64,000 nt of DNA, from NCBI RefSeq assembly GCF_900221005.1, contig NZ_OBQI01000006.1:310001-374000 (forward strand), written 5' to 3'. Of the stretch, positions 42,914 to 54,047 are shown piece after piece. How positions within the stretch are numbered: the stretch's first letter is position 1; each line of letters opens with the position of its first letter. The DNA comes from Blastococcus aggregatus. GTDB lineage: Bacteria > Actinomycetota > Actinomycetes > Mycobacteriales > Geodermatophilaceae. Below the pieces are notes generated by a model. It was not told the origin of the DNA. It ran no database searches and was given only the letters and a program-made list of their open reading frames with translations. A program made the translations under genes and the position numbers.

Positions 42914-44692
42914 ATGGCGGACGCCACGCTGGACCTGGCGACGGTCTGGGACCAGATCCGGGAGCGGCTGGCCACCAGCCTCTCCCCGCAGCAGAACGCC
43001 ATGCTGAACCTGACCCGCCCGCTGGGGCTGGTCGAGGACACGGCGGTGCTCGCCGCACCCAACGAGTTCACCCAGACCGTGCTGGAGTCGCGGATGCGCC
43101 GGGTGCTCGCCGAGGCGCTGTCCGAGCAGTTCGGCCGGGACATCCGCGTCGCGATCCAGCTCGAGGACGCGCCGGCCCAGGACGACGAGCAGGCCGACCC
43201 CGAGCCGACCCGTCGTCCGTGGTCGGCCTCCGAGGCGGCGCTCGAGGCACGCCGGGCGGCCGAGGACCAGGCGACGCGCGACCGTGCCGACGACGGCCGG
43301 AGCGCGTTCGGCGTCCGGACCGACGTCGTCGGCACCGCCCCCTGGGACCGCGACTCCCGCGACTCCCGCGACTCGCACGAGGAGCCCGCCGCCGGCCGCC
43401 CCTCCGAGGTACGCGAGCTGCGGCCGCTGGACGGGGGCCGCCCGCCGGTCGACCGCGGCGCACCCGAGGACTGGAGCACCACCCCCTGGGGGCCACCCGA
43501 CTCCGGTTCGGGATCGCAGGACTGGGGCGGCGGTGACGACGGCCAGTCCGCCGACGTCCTGCCGTTCGACCTCTCCTCCACCGAGGGTGAACGGCACAGT
43601 TCGCGGGCCGGCGGCGGCCGCGGACGCCGACCGGAGACCAACCGGCCCGCCGGGCTGGATCCGGGCATGAACCCCAAGTACGTCTTCGACAGCTTCGTCA
43701 TCGGCAACAGCAACCGGTTCGCCCACGCCGCCGCCGTCGCCGTGGCCGAGGCGCCGGCGCGCGCCTACAACCCGCTGTTCATCTACGGCGAGTCCGGGCT
43801 GGGCAAGACGCACCTGCTGCACGCGATCGGCCACTACGCGGCGCGGATGTTCCCCAACGTCAAGGTGCGCTACGTCAGCACCGAGGAGTTCACGAACGAG
43901 TTCATCAACCTGGTGCACTCCGGCCGGGCCGAGGACTTCCGCCGGCGCTACCGCGACATCGACTTCCTGCTGATCGACGACATCCAGTTCCTGGAGCGCG
44001 CCGAGCGGACGCAGGAGGAGTTCTTCCACACCTTCAACACGCTGCACAACGCCAGCAAGCAGATCGTCATCACCTCCGACCGCGCCCCGAAGAAGCTGAC
44101 GACGCTGGAGGACCGGCTGCGCACCCGCTTCGAGTGGGGCCTGATCACCGACGTCCAGGCGCCCGACCTCGAGACCCGCATCGCCATCCTGCGCAAGAAG
44201 GCCTGGGGCGAGCGGCTGCAGGTGCCCGACGCCGTCCTCGAGTTCATCGCCAGCAAGGTGCAGACCAACATCCGCGAGCTCGAGGGCGCGCTGATCCGCG
44301 TCACCGCCTTCGCCTCGCTGAACAAGCAGCAGGTCGACCTGCCCCTCGCCGAGCTGGTGCTCAAGGACCTCATCAGCGACGAGCAGGGCCCGCAGATCAC
44401 CGCGGCGATCATCATGGCTGCCACCGCCGAGTACTTCTCCGTGACGATGGAGGAGCTGCAGGGCTCCAACCGCAGCCGCACGCTGGTCAACGCCCGGCAG
44501 ATCGCCATGTACCTGTGCCGCGAGCTGACCGAACTGTCCCTGCCGCGCATCGGTGCCTCGTTCGGCGGCAAGGACCACACCACGGTCATGCACGCCGTCA
44601 AGAAGATCACCAACCTGATGAGCGAGCGGCGGGCCACCTACACCCAGGTCACCGAGCTCACCGCACGCATCAAGAGCCGCGCGAGGCAGTGA
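42914..44692 (+). CDS. dnaA: Chromosomal replication initiator DnaA
   Basis: 592 residues. Domain I ([20 protein letters not shown]), a long acidic linker domain II of about 150 residues, AAA+ domain III ([28 protein letters not shown]) and DNA-binding domain IV ([20 protein letters not shown]). It binds DnaA boxes and melts oriC. ATG at 42914 has GGAGG 8 nt upstream. oriC follows. Confidence 0.97.
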   Translation: MADATLDLATVWDQIRERLATSLSPQQNAMLNLTRPLGLVEDTAVLAAPNEFTQTVLESRMRRVLAEALSEQFGRDIRVAIQLEDAPAQDDEQADPEPTRRPWSASEAALEARRAAEDQATRDRADDGRSAFGVRTDVVGTAPWDRDSRDSRDSHEEPAAGRPSEVRELRPLDGGRPPVDRGAPEDWSTTPWGPPDSGSGSQDWGGGDDGQSADVLPFDLSSTEGERHSSRAGGGRGRRPETNRPAGLDPGMNPKYVFDSFVIGNSNRFAHAAAVAVAEAPARAYNPLFIYGESGLGKTHLLHAIGHYAARMFPNVKVRYVSTEEFTNEFINLVHSGRAEDFRRRYRDIDFLLIDDIQFLERAERTQEEFFHTFNTLHNASKQIVITSDRAPKKLTTLEDRLRTRFEWGLITDVQAPDLETRIAILRKKAWGERLQVPDAVLEFIASKVQTNIRELEGALIRVTAFASLNKQQVDLPLAELVLKDLISDEQGPQITAAIIMAATAEYFSVTMEELQGSNRSRTLVNARQIAMYLCRELTELSLPRIGASFGGKDHTTVMHAVKKITNLMSERRATYTQVTELTARIKSRARQ

Positions 44693-45645
44693 CAGGGCGG
44701 TCCTCCGGACCGCACCGCCACCGTTTGCCGTTCCCCCCACCTGCGCTGAGCGGGTCCATCACGCCCGTCCCGGGGTCCAGCCGTGCGGACGGACGTCCAG
44801 CCGCGTGGTGGCGCGGCTGGACGTCGATCGACATGGCTGGAGCGCCGACGGAGCGGTTCGTCGTCCGCTCGTCACCCGGTCGTCGGGCAGCCGCCACCCC
44901 GAGGTCGACAAGTCGCTGTCCACAGTTGTGTGGAACCCGGTGGACGACGAAATCCCAGTTCCGGCGGGACGGGGACTGGTCATCGACCGGCTCCCGCGTC
45001 GACACATCGAGAAGTTGTCCCCAGACATGTGCACAGCCTGGGGAGATCCCTCACCGAGCCGGTTCGTGACGTCACCCCGGTCCTCGACGGCGGATCCCAC
45101 GCGGCGCCGGCCACACCGGCCGACCCGCGTCTGACCTGGGGTTATGTCGTCACAGGGCGTCCGGAGGTCGCCGCGGGGTCCAGCCGTCGCAGCCGGGCCT
45201 GCTCGGGCGTGCACAGGGGATGGGGACGGACAGGGGGCAACCAGGGGAGTGCAGGTGGACGGGGAGCGGCCGCTGTGCACGGCGGTCGAGTTGTCCACGT
45301 GTCGACAACAGATCGACGGTCACCGCCCACATCGGGCCAACAGGGCTGGTGGGGCCCTGACCTGCGCAAAGGGCCTCGATCCCCAGCTTCCACACGTGTG
45401 ATGACGAAGATGAGGTACTTCTACCCAAATTTTCTTGAACCACATTCTGGGTGGGGACGCTCCCCTGGGCAGGCCTCGCGGAGCCTCGACAGCAGCACCA
45501 GGTGTGGTCGGTGGAGCACTCATCGAGGGACAGGGTTTCCCCCCGAGGGCACCCAGCAGGCACCATGAGCACCGCACCGGGGCAGGAGGCCAGACCTCGT
45601 CCCCCGATGCACCGTGGACGCAGAAGAGATCGGGTGGATGGACAG
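44693..45645. other. oriC: Replication origin oriC (dnaA-dnaN intergenic region)
   Basis: About 950 bp without genes between dnaA and dnaN, the usual actinobacterial origin position. DnaA-box-like 9-mers include CTGTCCACA (44916-44924), TTGTCCCCA (45015-45023), TTGTCCACG (45291-45299) and directly abutting inverted TGTCGACAA (45300-45308). A clearly AT-richer stretch (about 45400-45450, containing CCCAAATTTTCTTGAACCA) just before the dnaN side is the likely unwinding element. A 14-bp hairpin at 44792-44825 probably ends dnaA transcription. Boxes were found by eye; more degenerate ones are likely. Confidence 0.85.
44792..44825 (+). terminator. Hairpin after dnaA, inside oriC
   Basis: GACGTCCAGCCGCG (44792-44805), loop TGGTGG, CGCGGCTGGACGTC (44812-44825): perfect 14-bp stem. 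Confidence 0.75.
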
Positions 45646-46797
45646 ATGAAGTTCCGGGTGGCACGAGAGGTGCTCGCCGACACCGTCGCGTGGACGGCGC
45701 GCAGCCTGCCGCCGCGCCCCTCGGTGCCCGTCCTCGCCGGCATCCTGCTGGAGGTCGACGGCAACCAGCTGTCGGTGTCGGGCTTCGACTACGAGGTCTC
45801 CGCCCGCGCGGAGGCCGACGTCCAGGCCACCGAGAACGGCCGGGTCCTGGTGCCCGGCCGGCTCCTCGCCGAGATCACCCGCGCCCTGCCGCCGCACCCG
45901 GTGGACATCACCGCCGACGGGCCGCGGCTGGCGATCACCTGCGGCAACGCCCGGTTCAGCCTGCCGACCCTGCCGGTGGAGGACTACCCGTCCCTCCCGC
46001 ACATGCCGTCGTCGGCCGGCGTCGTCGACAGCGACGTCTTCGCCGAGGCCGTGAGCCAGGTGGCCGTGGCCGCCGGCCGGGACGACACGCTGCCCATGCT
46101 CACCGGCGTCCGGCTGGAGATCGAGGGCGACCAGATCACCCTCGCCGCCACCGACCGCTACCGGCTGGCCGTGCGCGAGTTCGCCTGGCGCCCCGACACC
46201 TCCGGGCTGTCCGCCGCCGTGCTGGTCCCCGCCCGCACCCTGGCCGACGCCGCGAAGACGCTCACCAGCGGACCGGAGATCACCGTGTCGCTGTCCTCGG
46301 GGAGCTCCGGCGAGGGCATCCTCGGCCTCTCCGGCAAGGACCGGCAGACCACGACCCGGCTGCTCGACGCCGAGTTCGTGAAGTACCGCGCGATCATGCC
46401 GAACGAGTCCGCCTCCAGCGCCACGCTGCCGGTCGGCCTGTTCACCGATGCGGCCAAGCGCGTCGCCCTCGTCGCCGAGCGCGGCACGCCGCTGCGCTGC
46501 GAGTTCACCCCCGGCCAGGTCACCCTGCGCGCCGGCGGCACCGACGACGAGGGTCAGGCGGAGGAGCGCTGCGACGTCGACTTCGACGGTGAGCCGCTGA
46601 CCATCGGCTTCAACCCGACGTTCCTGCTGGACGGGCTGGCCGCCGTGCACACCTCGCGGGCGCGGATGGACTTCACCAGCCCGCTCAAGCCGGCGGTCCT
46701 CTCCGGTGTCGAGGAGCCCGCCGAGGGCGACGACGCCCCGGCGCCGCGACCGGGCAGCTACCGCTACCTGATCATGCCGGTGCGCCTTCCGGGCTGA
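45646..46797 (+). CDS. dnaN: DNA polymerase III sliding clamp (beta)
   Basis: 383 residues in three beta-clamp domains. Starts MKFRVAREVLADTVAWTARS; DRYRLAVREF near residue 170 and the end YRYLIMPVRLPG are diagnostic. It tethers the replicase to DNA. The ATG at 45646 gives the standard N-terminus; an in-frame GTG 12 nt earlier is possible. The longer upstream open frame lies in oriC and is not coding. Confidence 0.97.
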   Translation: MKFRVAREVLADTVAWTARSLPPRPSVPVLAGILLEVDGNQLSVSGFDYEVSARAEADVQATENGRVLVPGRLLAEITRALPPHPVDITADGPRLAITCGNARFSLPTLPVEDYPSLPHMPSSAGVVDSDVFAEAVSQVAVAAGRDDTLPMLTGVRLEIEGDQITLAATDRYRLAVREFAWRPDTSGLSAAVLVPARTLADAAKTLTSGPEITVSLSSGSSGEGILGLSGKDRQTTTRLLDAEFVKYRAIMPNESASSATLPVGLFTDAAKRVALVAERGTPLRCEFTPGQVTLRAGGTDDEGQAEERCDVDFDGEPLTIGFNPTFLLDGLAAVHTSRARMDFTSPLKPAVLSGVEEPAEGDDAPAPRPGSYRYLIMPVRLPG

Positions 46798-46877
46798 GCC
46801 CCGTCGGGCGGCACCGCGTCGCCACGCGCACGATGGGGCACTGACCAGGACGTGCAAGCCGAGAGGGGACATCCGCC

Positions 46878-47813
<936 letters not shown>

Positions 47814-47831
47814 CGACCCCGCCGCGTCCCC

Positions 47832-47867
47832 CCGGGAGGGCAGGAATGGCCATGTCTGCCCTCCCGG
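47832..47867 (+). terminator. Hairpin between gnd and recF
   Basis: CCGGGAGGGCAG (47832-47843), 12-nt loop, CTGCCCTCCCGG (47856-47867); perfect 12-bp stem, 14 bp before the recF start. It may end gnd transcription or attenuate recF. Confidence 0.65.
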
Positions 47868-47881
47868 TGCGCTGAGCCCAG

Positions 47882-49057
47882 GTGTACGTCCGGCACCTGC
47901 AGCTCGGCTCCTTCCGCAGCTGGGAGCACGTGGACCTGCCCCTGTCGCCGGGCCCGACGGTCTTCGTGGGCCGCAACGGCGAGGGCAAGACCAACCTGGT
48001 CGAGGCCGTGGGCTACCTGGCGACGATGAGCAGCCACCGCGTCTCGGCCGACGCGCCGCTGGTGCGGCACGGCGCGGCCCAGGCGGTGGTGCGCGCCGCG
48101 CTCCGGCGCGGCGACCGCGAGCTGCTGGTCGAGATCGAGATCAACCCCGGCCGGGCCAACCGGGTACGGGTCAACCGGGCGCCGATGCAGCGCCCGCGCG
48201 ACTGGCTCGGCATGGTGCGGACGGTGCTGTTCGCGCCCGAGGACCTCGCGCTGGTCCGCGGCGACCCGACCGAGCGCCGGCGGTTCCTGGACGAGTTGCT
48301 GGTCAGCCGCACGCCCCGGCTGGCGGGGGTGCGCGCCGACTACGACCGCGTCCTCAAGCAGCGCAACGCGCTGCTCAAGACCGCGCGGCTGGCGCGGGGC
48401 AAGGCGATCGAGACCCTGGACGTCTGGGACGGGCACCTCACCGACCTGGGCGGTCAGCTCCTGTTCGCGCGGCTGGGGCTGATCGCCGACCTCGCCCCGC
48501 AGCTGACCGAGGCGTACGCGCGGGTGGCCGGGGACGGCGCGCTCGCCGCGGGCCTGGGCTACTCCTCGACCACCCCGCTGGCCGGGGACGGCGCGGCGCT
48601 GCGCCCCGACTGCACGTTGCCGACGGCGGCGGAGCTGACCGAGGCGATGCGCGAGCGGGTGGCCGAGCGGCGGGGTGACGAGCTCGACCGCGGGATGACG
48701 CTCGTCGGCCCGCACCGCGACGACCTGGTCATCCACCTGGGCCCGGCACCGGCGAAGGGCTTCGCCAGCCACGGGGAGTCCTGGTCGCTGGCGCTGGGGT
48801 TGAAGCTGGCGACGTTCGCCCTGCTGCGCGCCGAGGGCGAGGACCCGATCCTGATCCTGGACGACGTGTTCGCCACGCTGGACGCCGAGCGTCGCGCGGC
48901 GCTGGCCGAGGTGGCACGCTCGGCCGAGCAGACGCTCATCACCGCGGCGGTCCTCGAGGACGTCCCGGCGGAGCTGCGCGGGGGCCGGGTCGAGGTGGGC
49001 GGCGGCACCGCACGCGTGCTCGATCCCGGAGAGGTGGCGACGAGCGATGAGCGATGA
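47882..49057 (+). CDS. recF: DNA replication and repair protein RecF
   Basis: 391 residues. SMC-like ATPase with Walker [15 protein letters not shown] near residue 34, signature [11 protein letters not shown] and Walker [17 protein letters not shown]. It loads RecA at gaps with RecO/RecR. GTG at 47882. Its end overlaps the DUF721 gene by 11 nt. Confidence 0.96.
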   Translation: MYVRHLQLGSFRSWEHVDLPLSPGPTVFVGRNGEGKTNLVEAVGYLATMSSHRVSADAPLVRHGAAQAVVRAALRRGDRELLVEIEINPGRANRVRVNRAPMQRPRDWLGMVRTVLFAPEDLALVRGDPTERRRFLDELLVSRTPRLAGVRADYDRVLKQRNALLKTARLARGKAIETLDVWDGHLTDLGGQLLFARLGLIADLAPQLTEAYARVAGDGALAAGLGYSSTTPLAGDGAALRPDCTLPTAAELTEAMRERVAERRGDELDRGMTLVGPHRDDLVIHLGPAPAKGFASHGESWSLALGLKLATFALLRAEGEDPILILDDVFATLDAERRAALAEVARSAEQTLITAAVLEDVPAELRGGRVEVGGGTARVLDPGEVATSDER

Positions 49058-49547
49058 GCGACCGGCCCGGCCGAGCGACATCGCCCGCGCCGCGCTGGAG
49101 GCGGCCCGCGCGGCCTCCGCGGCCCGCCCGCGGCCGACCCGCCGGCGGATCGCCGGGCCGCGCCGGTCGTGGAGCGGTCCGGGCCCCGGCGCCGACGATC
49201 CGCAGCCGCTGGGCCGGCTGGTGGACTCGCTGGTCGCCCAGCAGGACTGGTCCGAGCGCACGCGCACCGGGGCGGTCTTCGGCCGGTGGGAGATGCTGGT
49301 CGGACCGGAGATCGCCGCGCACTGCGCGCCGCAGACGCTGACCGAGGGCGAACTGCTGATCGTCGCGGAGTCCACCGCCTGGGCCACCCAGCTGCGGCTG
49401 CTGGCGCCGACGATCCTGGGCAAGCTGCGCGCGGGGGTCGGCGGGGACGTCGTGACCCGGTTGCGCGTTGTCGGACCGACGGCCCCCAGTTGGAAGAAGG
49501 GCCCGCGCTCCGTGCGCGGGCGGGGGCCCCGCGACACGTACGGATAG
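49047..49547 (+). CDS. DUF721 (DciA-like) protein
   Basis: 166 residues. The conserved C-terminal DUF721 half ([49 protein letters not shown]) is preceded by a basic Arg-rich head. Related DciA proteins load the replicative helicase DnaB, and the recF-gyrB position (Rv0004 in M. tuberculosis) supports a replication role. ATG overlaps the recF stop region by 11 nt. Confidence 0.9.
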   Translation: MSDERPARPSDIARAALEAARAASAARPRPTRRRIAGPRRSWSGPGPGADDPQPLGRLVDSLVAQQDWSERTRTGAVFGRWEMLVGPEIAAHCAPQTLTEGELLIVAESTAWATQLRLLAPTILGKLRAGVGGDVVTRLRVVGPTAPSWKKGPRSVRGRGPRDTYG

Positions 49548-49571
49548 CAGGCACACGACGGAAGGGCAGCG

Positions 49572-50567
49572 ATGAGCACGCCTCGGGACCGCAACGGCTC
49601 GGACGACGACGACGCCGGCCGCGGCTGGCAGGAGCCGCCGCACCTCGGGGGCGACGAGCCCACCCGGGACGAGCCCGCGCAGGACGGGCCGGCCCAGGAG
49701 GACCCCAACTTCGCCGACCGCCGCAAGCAGCCCCGCGACAGCGACCCGTCGGTCGACCCCGCGACCTGGCGGCCCGCCGGGTGGGACCTGCCCGACGCCG
49801 AGCCCCAGCGGCCGGCGCGCGAGCCGTCCGCCGCCGAGTCGTCCGCCGCCGAGCCATCGGGCATCGACCCCGGCTGGGCCCCGCCGCAGCAGGACCAGGT
49901 GCAGCAGGCCCCGCCCCAGGAGGCGCCCGTGCGGCGCGGCCTCTTCGGGGGCCGCCGCCAGCGCGATCCCGAGATGGAGCGGGCGTTCACCTACGAGGGC
50001 GACGTCGTCGGCGCGCAGGGCTGGGCGCTCCAGCGCGGCTGGACCATCTCCGACGGCACCGCCCCCGAGGACGCCGCGCTGCAGGAGCTGATCGCCTCGG
50101 CGCCGGTGCGGCTGACCAAGGACCACCGGCCGGGCAGCGTGCTGCGCGGCCGGGCCGGAACGCTCGACCTGGTCGCCTTCGACGCCGTCTACACGTCGGG
50201 CCGGCACGTGGTGCCGGAGTACGCCATCACCGCCGCCCCGCTGCTCGGTGCGCCGCCCGCGCTGCGGCTCTCCCCGGCCCGGCTGTGGAAGCACGGCGTC
50301 GGCGGGATGGTGCAGATCCCGTCGGACGACCCGGACTTCGACCGCCGCTGGACGCTGCTGGCGGTCGAGGACGGCCCGCAGGTGCGGCGGCTCGTCGCCG
50401 ATCCCGAGGTCCGGCGGCTGCTGCTCGGCACCGACGACGGCGACGAGTTCTGGACGACGGGCGGTTTCCTGGCGGCGATCCGGCCGGACGGCCACCGCCC
50501 CCAGCTGATCGAGCACCACACCCGGCTGCTCACCGCCCTCGTCGCCGCGCTGGCCGCCGGGTTCTGA
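49572..50567 (+). CDS. Hypothetical protein, unknown function
   Basis: 331 residues. The first 130 are disordered, Pro/Glu/Asp-rich (DEPTRDEPAQDGPAQEDP). The C-terminal 200 form an alpha/beta domain (MERAFTYEGDVVGAQGWALQ, GRAGTLDLVAFDAVYTSGRH, WTLLAVEDGPQVRRLVADPE). It looks cytoplasmic, without membrane span or catalytic motif. I do not recognise the family. GGAAGGGCAGCG before the ATG gives a ribosome site. It lies between DUF721 and an ABC exporter where most relatives go straight to gyrB, so 50-55 kb appears to be a lineage-specific insertion of genes. Confidence 0.75.
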   Translation: MSTPRDRNGSDDDDAGRGWQEPPHLGGDEPTRDEPAQDGPAQEDPNFADRRKQPRDSDPSVDPATWRPAGWDLPDAEPQRPAREPSAAESSAAEPSGIDPGWAPPQQDQVQQAPPQEAPVRRGLFGGRRQRDPEMERAFTYEGDVVGAQGWALQRGWTISDGTAPEDAALQELIASAPVRLTKDHRPGSVLRGRAGTLDLVAFDAVYTSGRHVVPEYAITAAPLLGAPPALRLSPARLWKHGVGGMVQIPSDDPDFDRRWTLLAVEDGPQVRRLVADPEVRRLLLGTDDGDEFWTTGGFLAAIRPDGHRPQLIEHHTRLLTALVAALAAGF

Positions 50568-50700
50568 CCGGGCTGATCCGCTGACTCCTCCCGACCGCCC
50601 CGGGTCGACGGCCACCCCGACCGGCGCCGGCCCCCGCGAGCTGCTGCCCCTGCTGCGGCCGCACCGCCGTGCGCTGGCCGCGGCGGCGGGGCTGTCCCTC

Positions 50701-52341
50701 GTGTCCGCGGCCGGCGCGCTCGCCCAGCCTGCGCTGGTCGCGCGGGTGATCGACGCCGTCGGGTCGGGGCGTCCGCTGCTGCCCGTCGTCTCGGTGCTGG
50801 TCGTGGTGCTGCTGGCCGCCTCGGCGCTGGGCGCCTTCCAGCAGTACCTGCTGCAGCGCACCGCCGAGGGCGTCGTCCTCACCACCCGCCGGCTGCTCGC
50901 CGACCGGCTGCTGCGGTTGCCGGTGGCCGAGTACGACCGACGCCGGACCGGCGACCTGATGTCGAGGGTGGGCGCGGACACCACGCTGCTGCGCGCGACG
51001 GTCACCTCCGGCGTCGTCGACGTCGCGGGATCCGTGGTGCTCGGGGTCGGCGCCGTGATCGCGATGGCGCTGGTCGACGTCTGGCTGCTGCTGCTCACCC
51101 TCGTCTCGGTCGCCGTCGGCCTCACCGTCGTGGTGCTGGCCTCGCGCGGTGTGCGACGGCTGTCGCGCCTGGCGCAGGAGGAGGTCGGGGCGATGACCGC
51201 GGCCGTCGAGCGGGCGCTGTCGGCCGTGCGCACCATCCGCGCCAGCGGCGCCACCACCCGCGAGGTGGCGACGGTGGGCGGCAGCGCGCGGCGGGCGTTC
51301 GACGCCGGCGTGCGACTGGCCCGGCTCGAGTCGCTGATCGCCCCGGCCGGGTCGATCGCCGTCCAGGGCGCCTTCCTGGCGGTGCTCGGCGTCGGCGGCT
51401 ACCGCGTCGCGAACGGCTCCATCAGCGTGGCGTCGCTGGTCGCCTTCATCCTCTACCTGTTCCTGCTGGTCATGCCGCTGGGCCATGCGATCTCGGCGTG
51501 GACCCAGCTGCAGACCGGGCTGGGTGCGCTGACCCGCATCCAGGAGATCCTCGCGCTCGAGCCGGAGGAGGACGGGCGGCCCGAGCGGACGGGAGCCGGT
51601 CCGCGCCCCGGTGCACCCCTGCTCGCGCTGGAGGACGTCTCCTTCGCCTATCCCGACGGGACGCCGGTGCTGCGCGGGGTCTCCTTCGAGGTGGCCGCCG
51701 GCAGCCGGGTCGCCCTGGTCGGCCCCTCGGGCGCGGGCAAGTCCACGGTCCTGGCGCTGATCGAGGGCTTCTACCCGGTCGGCGACGGCGCGGTCCGCTG
51801 GGCGGGGACGGACGTCCGTGAGCTGCCGCGGGCGGCGCTGCGGGCGCGGCTGGGCTACGTCGAGCAGGAGGCACCCGTCCTGGCCGGCACGGTGCGCGAC
51901 AACCTGCTGCTCACCCGGCCGGACGCGACCGATCCCGAGCTGTGGGCGGTGCTCGCGGACGTGGGCCTCACCGAGGTCGTCCGCCGGTCCCCGCGCGGGC
52001 TGGACGTGCTGGTCGGCGACGAGGGCGTGCTGCTCTCCGGCGGCGAGCGCCAGCGGCTGGCGATCGCCCGCTCGCTGCTGGCCCGGCCCGAGCTGCTGCT
52101 GCTCGACGAGCCCACCGCCAGCCTCGACGCGCGCAACGAGGGGCTGCTGCGGGAGACGCTCGCCGCCGCCTCGGCCGACCGCGCCCTGCTCGTCGTCGCG
52201 CACCGGCTCTCGACGGTCCTCGACAGCGACCAGATCGTGGTGCTCGACCAGGGCCGCGTGGTCGCCCGCGGCACGCATGCCGAGCTCGTGGACAGCAGCC
52301 CGCTGTACCGGGAGCTCGCCACCGCCCAGCTCCTCGTGTGA
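50701..52341 (+). CDS. ABC exporter, fused membrane and ATPase domains (start uncertain)
   Basis: 546 residues from GTG at 50701. Membrane domain with about five visible spans (LLPVVSVLVVVLLAASALGA, VVLGVGAVIAMALV), then an ATPase with Walker A GPSGAGKST, signature LSGGERQRLAIARS, Walker B LLLLDEPTAS and H-loop VVAHRLST. It is a type I exporter half-transporter, probably a homodimer; substrate unknown. The open frame and the expected first helix (ELLPLLRPHRRALAAAAGLSL) extend back to 50581, but no ATG, GTG or TTG occurs there, only CTG at 50581. The true start may be that CTG. Confidence 0.88.
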   Translation: MSAAGALAQPALVARVIDAVGSGRPLLPVVSVLVVVLLAASALGAFQQYLLQRTAEGVVLTTRRLLADRLLRLPVAEYDRRRTGDLMSRVGADTTLLRATVTSGVVDVAGSVVLGVGAVIAMALVDVWLLLLTLVSVAVGLTVVVLASRGVRRLSRLAQEEVGAMTAAVERALSAVRTIRASGATTREVATVGGSARRAFDAGVRLARLESLIAPAGSIAVQGAFLAVLGVGGYRVANGSISVASLVAFILYLFLLVMPLGHAISAWTQLQTGLGALTRIQEILALEPEEDGRPERTGAGPRPGAPLLALEDVSFAYPDGTPVLRGVSFEVAAGSRVALVGPSGAGKSTVLALIEGFYPVGDGAVRWAGTDVRELPRAALRARLGYVEQEAPVLAGTVRDNLLLTRPDATDPELWAVLADVGLTEVVRRSPRGLDVLVGDEGVLLSGGERQRLAIARSLLARPELLLLDEPTASLDARNEGLLRETLAAASADRALLVVAHRLSTVLDSDQIVVLDQGRVVARGTHAELVDSSPLYRELATAQLLV

Positions 52342-52343
52342 CC

Positions 52344-52427
52344 CGCTGGGATCAGGTGACCTGATCCCAGCGCGTCCTCCCGCACGGTCTGCGGTGAGGG
52401 AGGACGCGGGACGGTGAGGGAGGACGG
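52344..52427. repeat. Dispersed hairpin repeat, copy 2
   Basis: Palindrome CGCTGGGATCAGGT-G-ACCTGATCCCAGCG (52344-52372), then CGTCCTCCCGCAC...GCGGTGAGGGAGGACG and a further CGGTGAGGGAGGACGG. Same modules as 12341-12415 in opposite orientation. It stands between the convergent ABC exporter and SDR genes. Confidence 0.75.
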
Positions 52428-52439
52428 CGGGCGACGGCG

Positions 52440-53930
52440 TCAGCCGCGCCGCTCGGCGGCCCCGGCGATGCCCTTGATCATGCCGCCGAAGACGATCCCG
52501 TGGAACGCGGCGACCGTCCACCAGTAGGCGTGCCCGGCGAGGCCGTGCGGCGCGAAGGTGGCCCGCTGCCGCAGCGTCGTCGTGCCCTGCCCCCCGTCCG
52601 CGGAGTCGTGTTCCACGTGGAACTCCAGCCAGGCCAGGCCGGGCACGCGCATCTCGGCGCGCAGCCGGAGCAGCCGGCCGCGCTCGAGCTCCTCCACCCG
52701 CCAGAAGTCGAGGGCGTCGCCGGCGTAGAGCCGGTCGGGGTCGCGGCGGCCGCGGCGCAGCCCGACCCCGCCGACCGCCCGGTCCAAGAGCCCGCGCACC
52801 CGCCACGCCAGCGGGAACGAGTACCACCCGCGCTCGCCGCCGATGCCCTCGACGACCCGCCAGACGGCGGCGGGATCCGCGCTGGTGGACCGGGTCCGGT
52901 CGTCGACGTAGAGGCTGCCGCCCGCCCAGTCGGGGTCGGTCGGCAGCGGGTCCGACGGAGCGCCGGGCACCGACGCCGAGGCCCACCGCGTGGCGACGGC
53001 GGAGTCGCGCACCCGCTGCACCGCCAGCTCCACCGCCTCGTCGAAGCCGAGCAGCCCCTCGGGCGGATCCGGCACGTGCTCGGCGATGTCGTGCTCGCCG
53101 CAGACCACGGTGTTGCGCAGCGACTCCACCAGGGGACGGGCGATCCCGGCCGGCACCGGCGTGATCAGGCCGACCCAGTGGCTGGACAGCGAGGGGCTGA
53201 ACAGCGGCACCGGCAGGATCCGGCGGCGCGGCAGGGCGGCGACCTCGGCGTACCGCTGCATCATCTCGGCGTAGTTCATGACGTCGGGCCCGCCGACGTC
53301 GAAGCACCGGTTCACCTCGGCCGGCAGGCCGGCGCTGCCGACGAGGTAGCGCAGCACGTCCCGGACGGCGATCGGCTGGATGCGGCTGTGCACCCAGCGC
53401 GGCGTGACCATCACCGGCAGCCGCTCGGTCAGGTACCGGAGCATCTCGAACGACGCCGAGCCCGAACCGAGCACCATCGCCGCGCGGAGCACGGCCGTCG
53501 GGACGCCGGAGGCGAGCAGGATGTCGGCGACCTCGGTGCGCGAGCGCAGGTGCGGGGAGAGCTCCTCGTCTTGCGGGCGCAGCGCCCCGAGGTAGACCAG
53601 TCGGCCGACACCGGCGGTGCGGGCCGCGTCGGCCATGACCCGGGCGGTCCGGCGGTCGGTCTCCTCGAACTCCGGCCCGGCGCCGAGGGCGTGGATCAGG
53701 TAGTAGACGACGTCGACGCCGGCGCAGGCGGCGGCGACCTGGGCGGCGTCGGTCGCGTCCGCGCGGGCCACCTCGACCTGGCCGGCCCAGGGGTGGTCCC
53801 GGATCCGGTCGGGGTTGCGGGTCATCACCCGCACGCGGTGACCGGCCGCCAGCAGCTCGGGCACCAGCCGCCCGCCGATGTAGCCGGTCGCGCCCGTGAC
53901 CAGGCAGAGCGTGGGTTCCGAGGAGGGCAT
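52440..53930 (-). CDS. NAD(P)-binding SDR-like protein with C-terminal DUF2867 domain
   Basis: 496 residues. N-terminal Rossmann domain of the atypical SDR type (LCLVTGATGYIGGRLVPELL near residue 8, VVYYLIHALG, RLVYLGALRP) reaches about residue 290. The C-terminal part (GWYSFPLAWRVRGLLDRAVG, LDFWRVEELERGRLLRLRAE) is DUF2867. Substrate unknown. The ribosome site before ATG 53930 is weak. It diverges from an amino acid permease. A parS site lies inside it at 52609-52624. Confidence 0.88.
   Translation of the reverse strand: MPSSEPTLCLVTGATGYIGGRLVPELLAAGHRVRVMTRNPDRIRDHPWAGQVEVARADATDAAQVAAACAGVDVVYYLIHALGAGPEFEETDRRTARVMADAARTAGVGRLVYLGALRPQDEELSPHLRSRTEVADILLASGVPTAVLRAAMVLGSGSASFEMLRYLTERLPVMVTPRWVHSRIQPIAVRDVLRYLVGSAGLPAEVNRCFDVGGPDVMNYAEMMQRYAEVAALPRRRILPVPLFSPSLSSHWVGLITPVPAGIARPLVESLRNTVVCGEHDIAEHVPDPPEGLLGFDEAVELAVQRVRDSAVATRWASASVPGAPSDPLPTDPDWAGGSLYVDDRTRSTSADPAAVWRVVEGIGGERGWYSFPLAWRVRGLLDRAVGGVGLRRGRRDPDRLYAGDALDFWRVEELERGRLLRLRAEMRVPGLAWLEFHVEHDSADGGQGTTTLRQRATFAPHGLAGHAYWWTVAAFHGIVFGGMIKGIAGAAERRG
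52609..52624. other. parS site inside the SDR gene
   Basis: TGTTCCACGTGGAACT contains the full GTTCCACGTGGAAC core and lies about 7 kb on the other side of oriC from the parA-proximal sites. Confidence 0.8.
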
Positions 53931-54047
53931 GCCGCCGAGTGTCGGCGCTCTCCGGTCGGGGCGCCCGAATCGCGCAGGCGCAGGTCGCGCAGGACGATCG
54001 ACGCGGCCGCCGCCGGCCCCGCGCACCACCGTCCCCCGGAGGGCCCG

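Noticed and set aside
44759-45764. Several overlapping open frames on both strands inside oriC
   Set aside because: They have no family features, lie over DnaA boxes and differ in frame from dnaA and dnaN. They are chance open frames.
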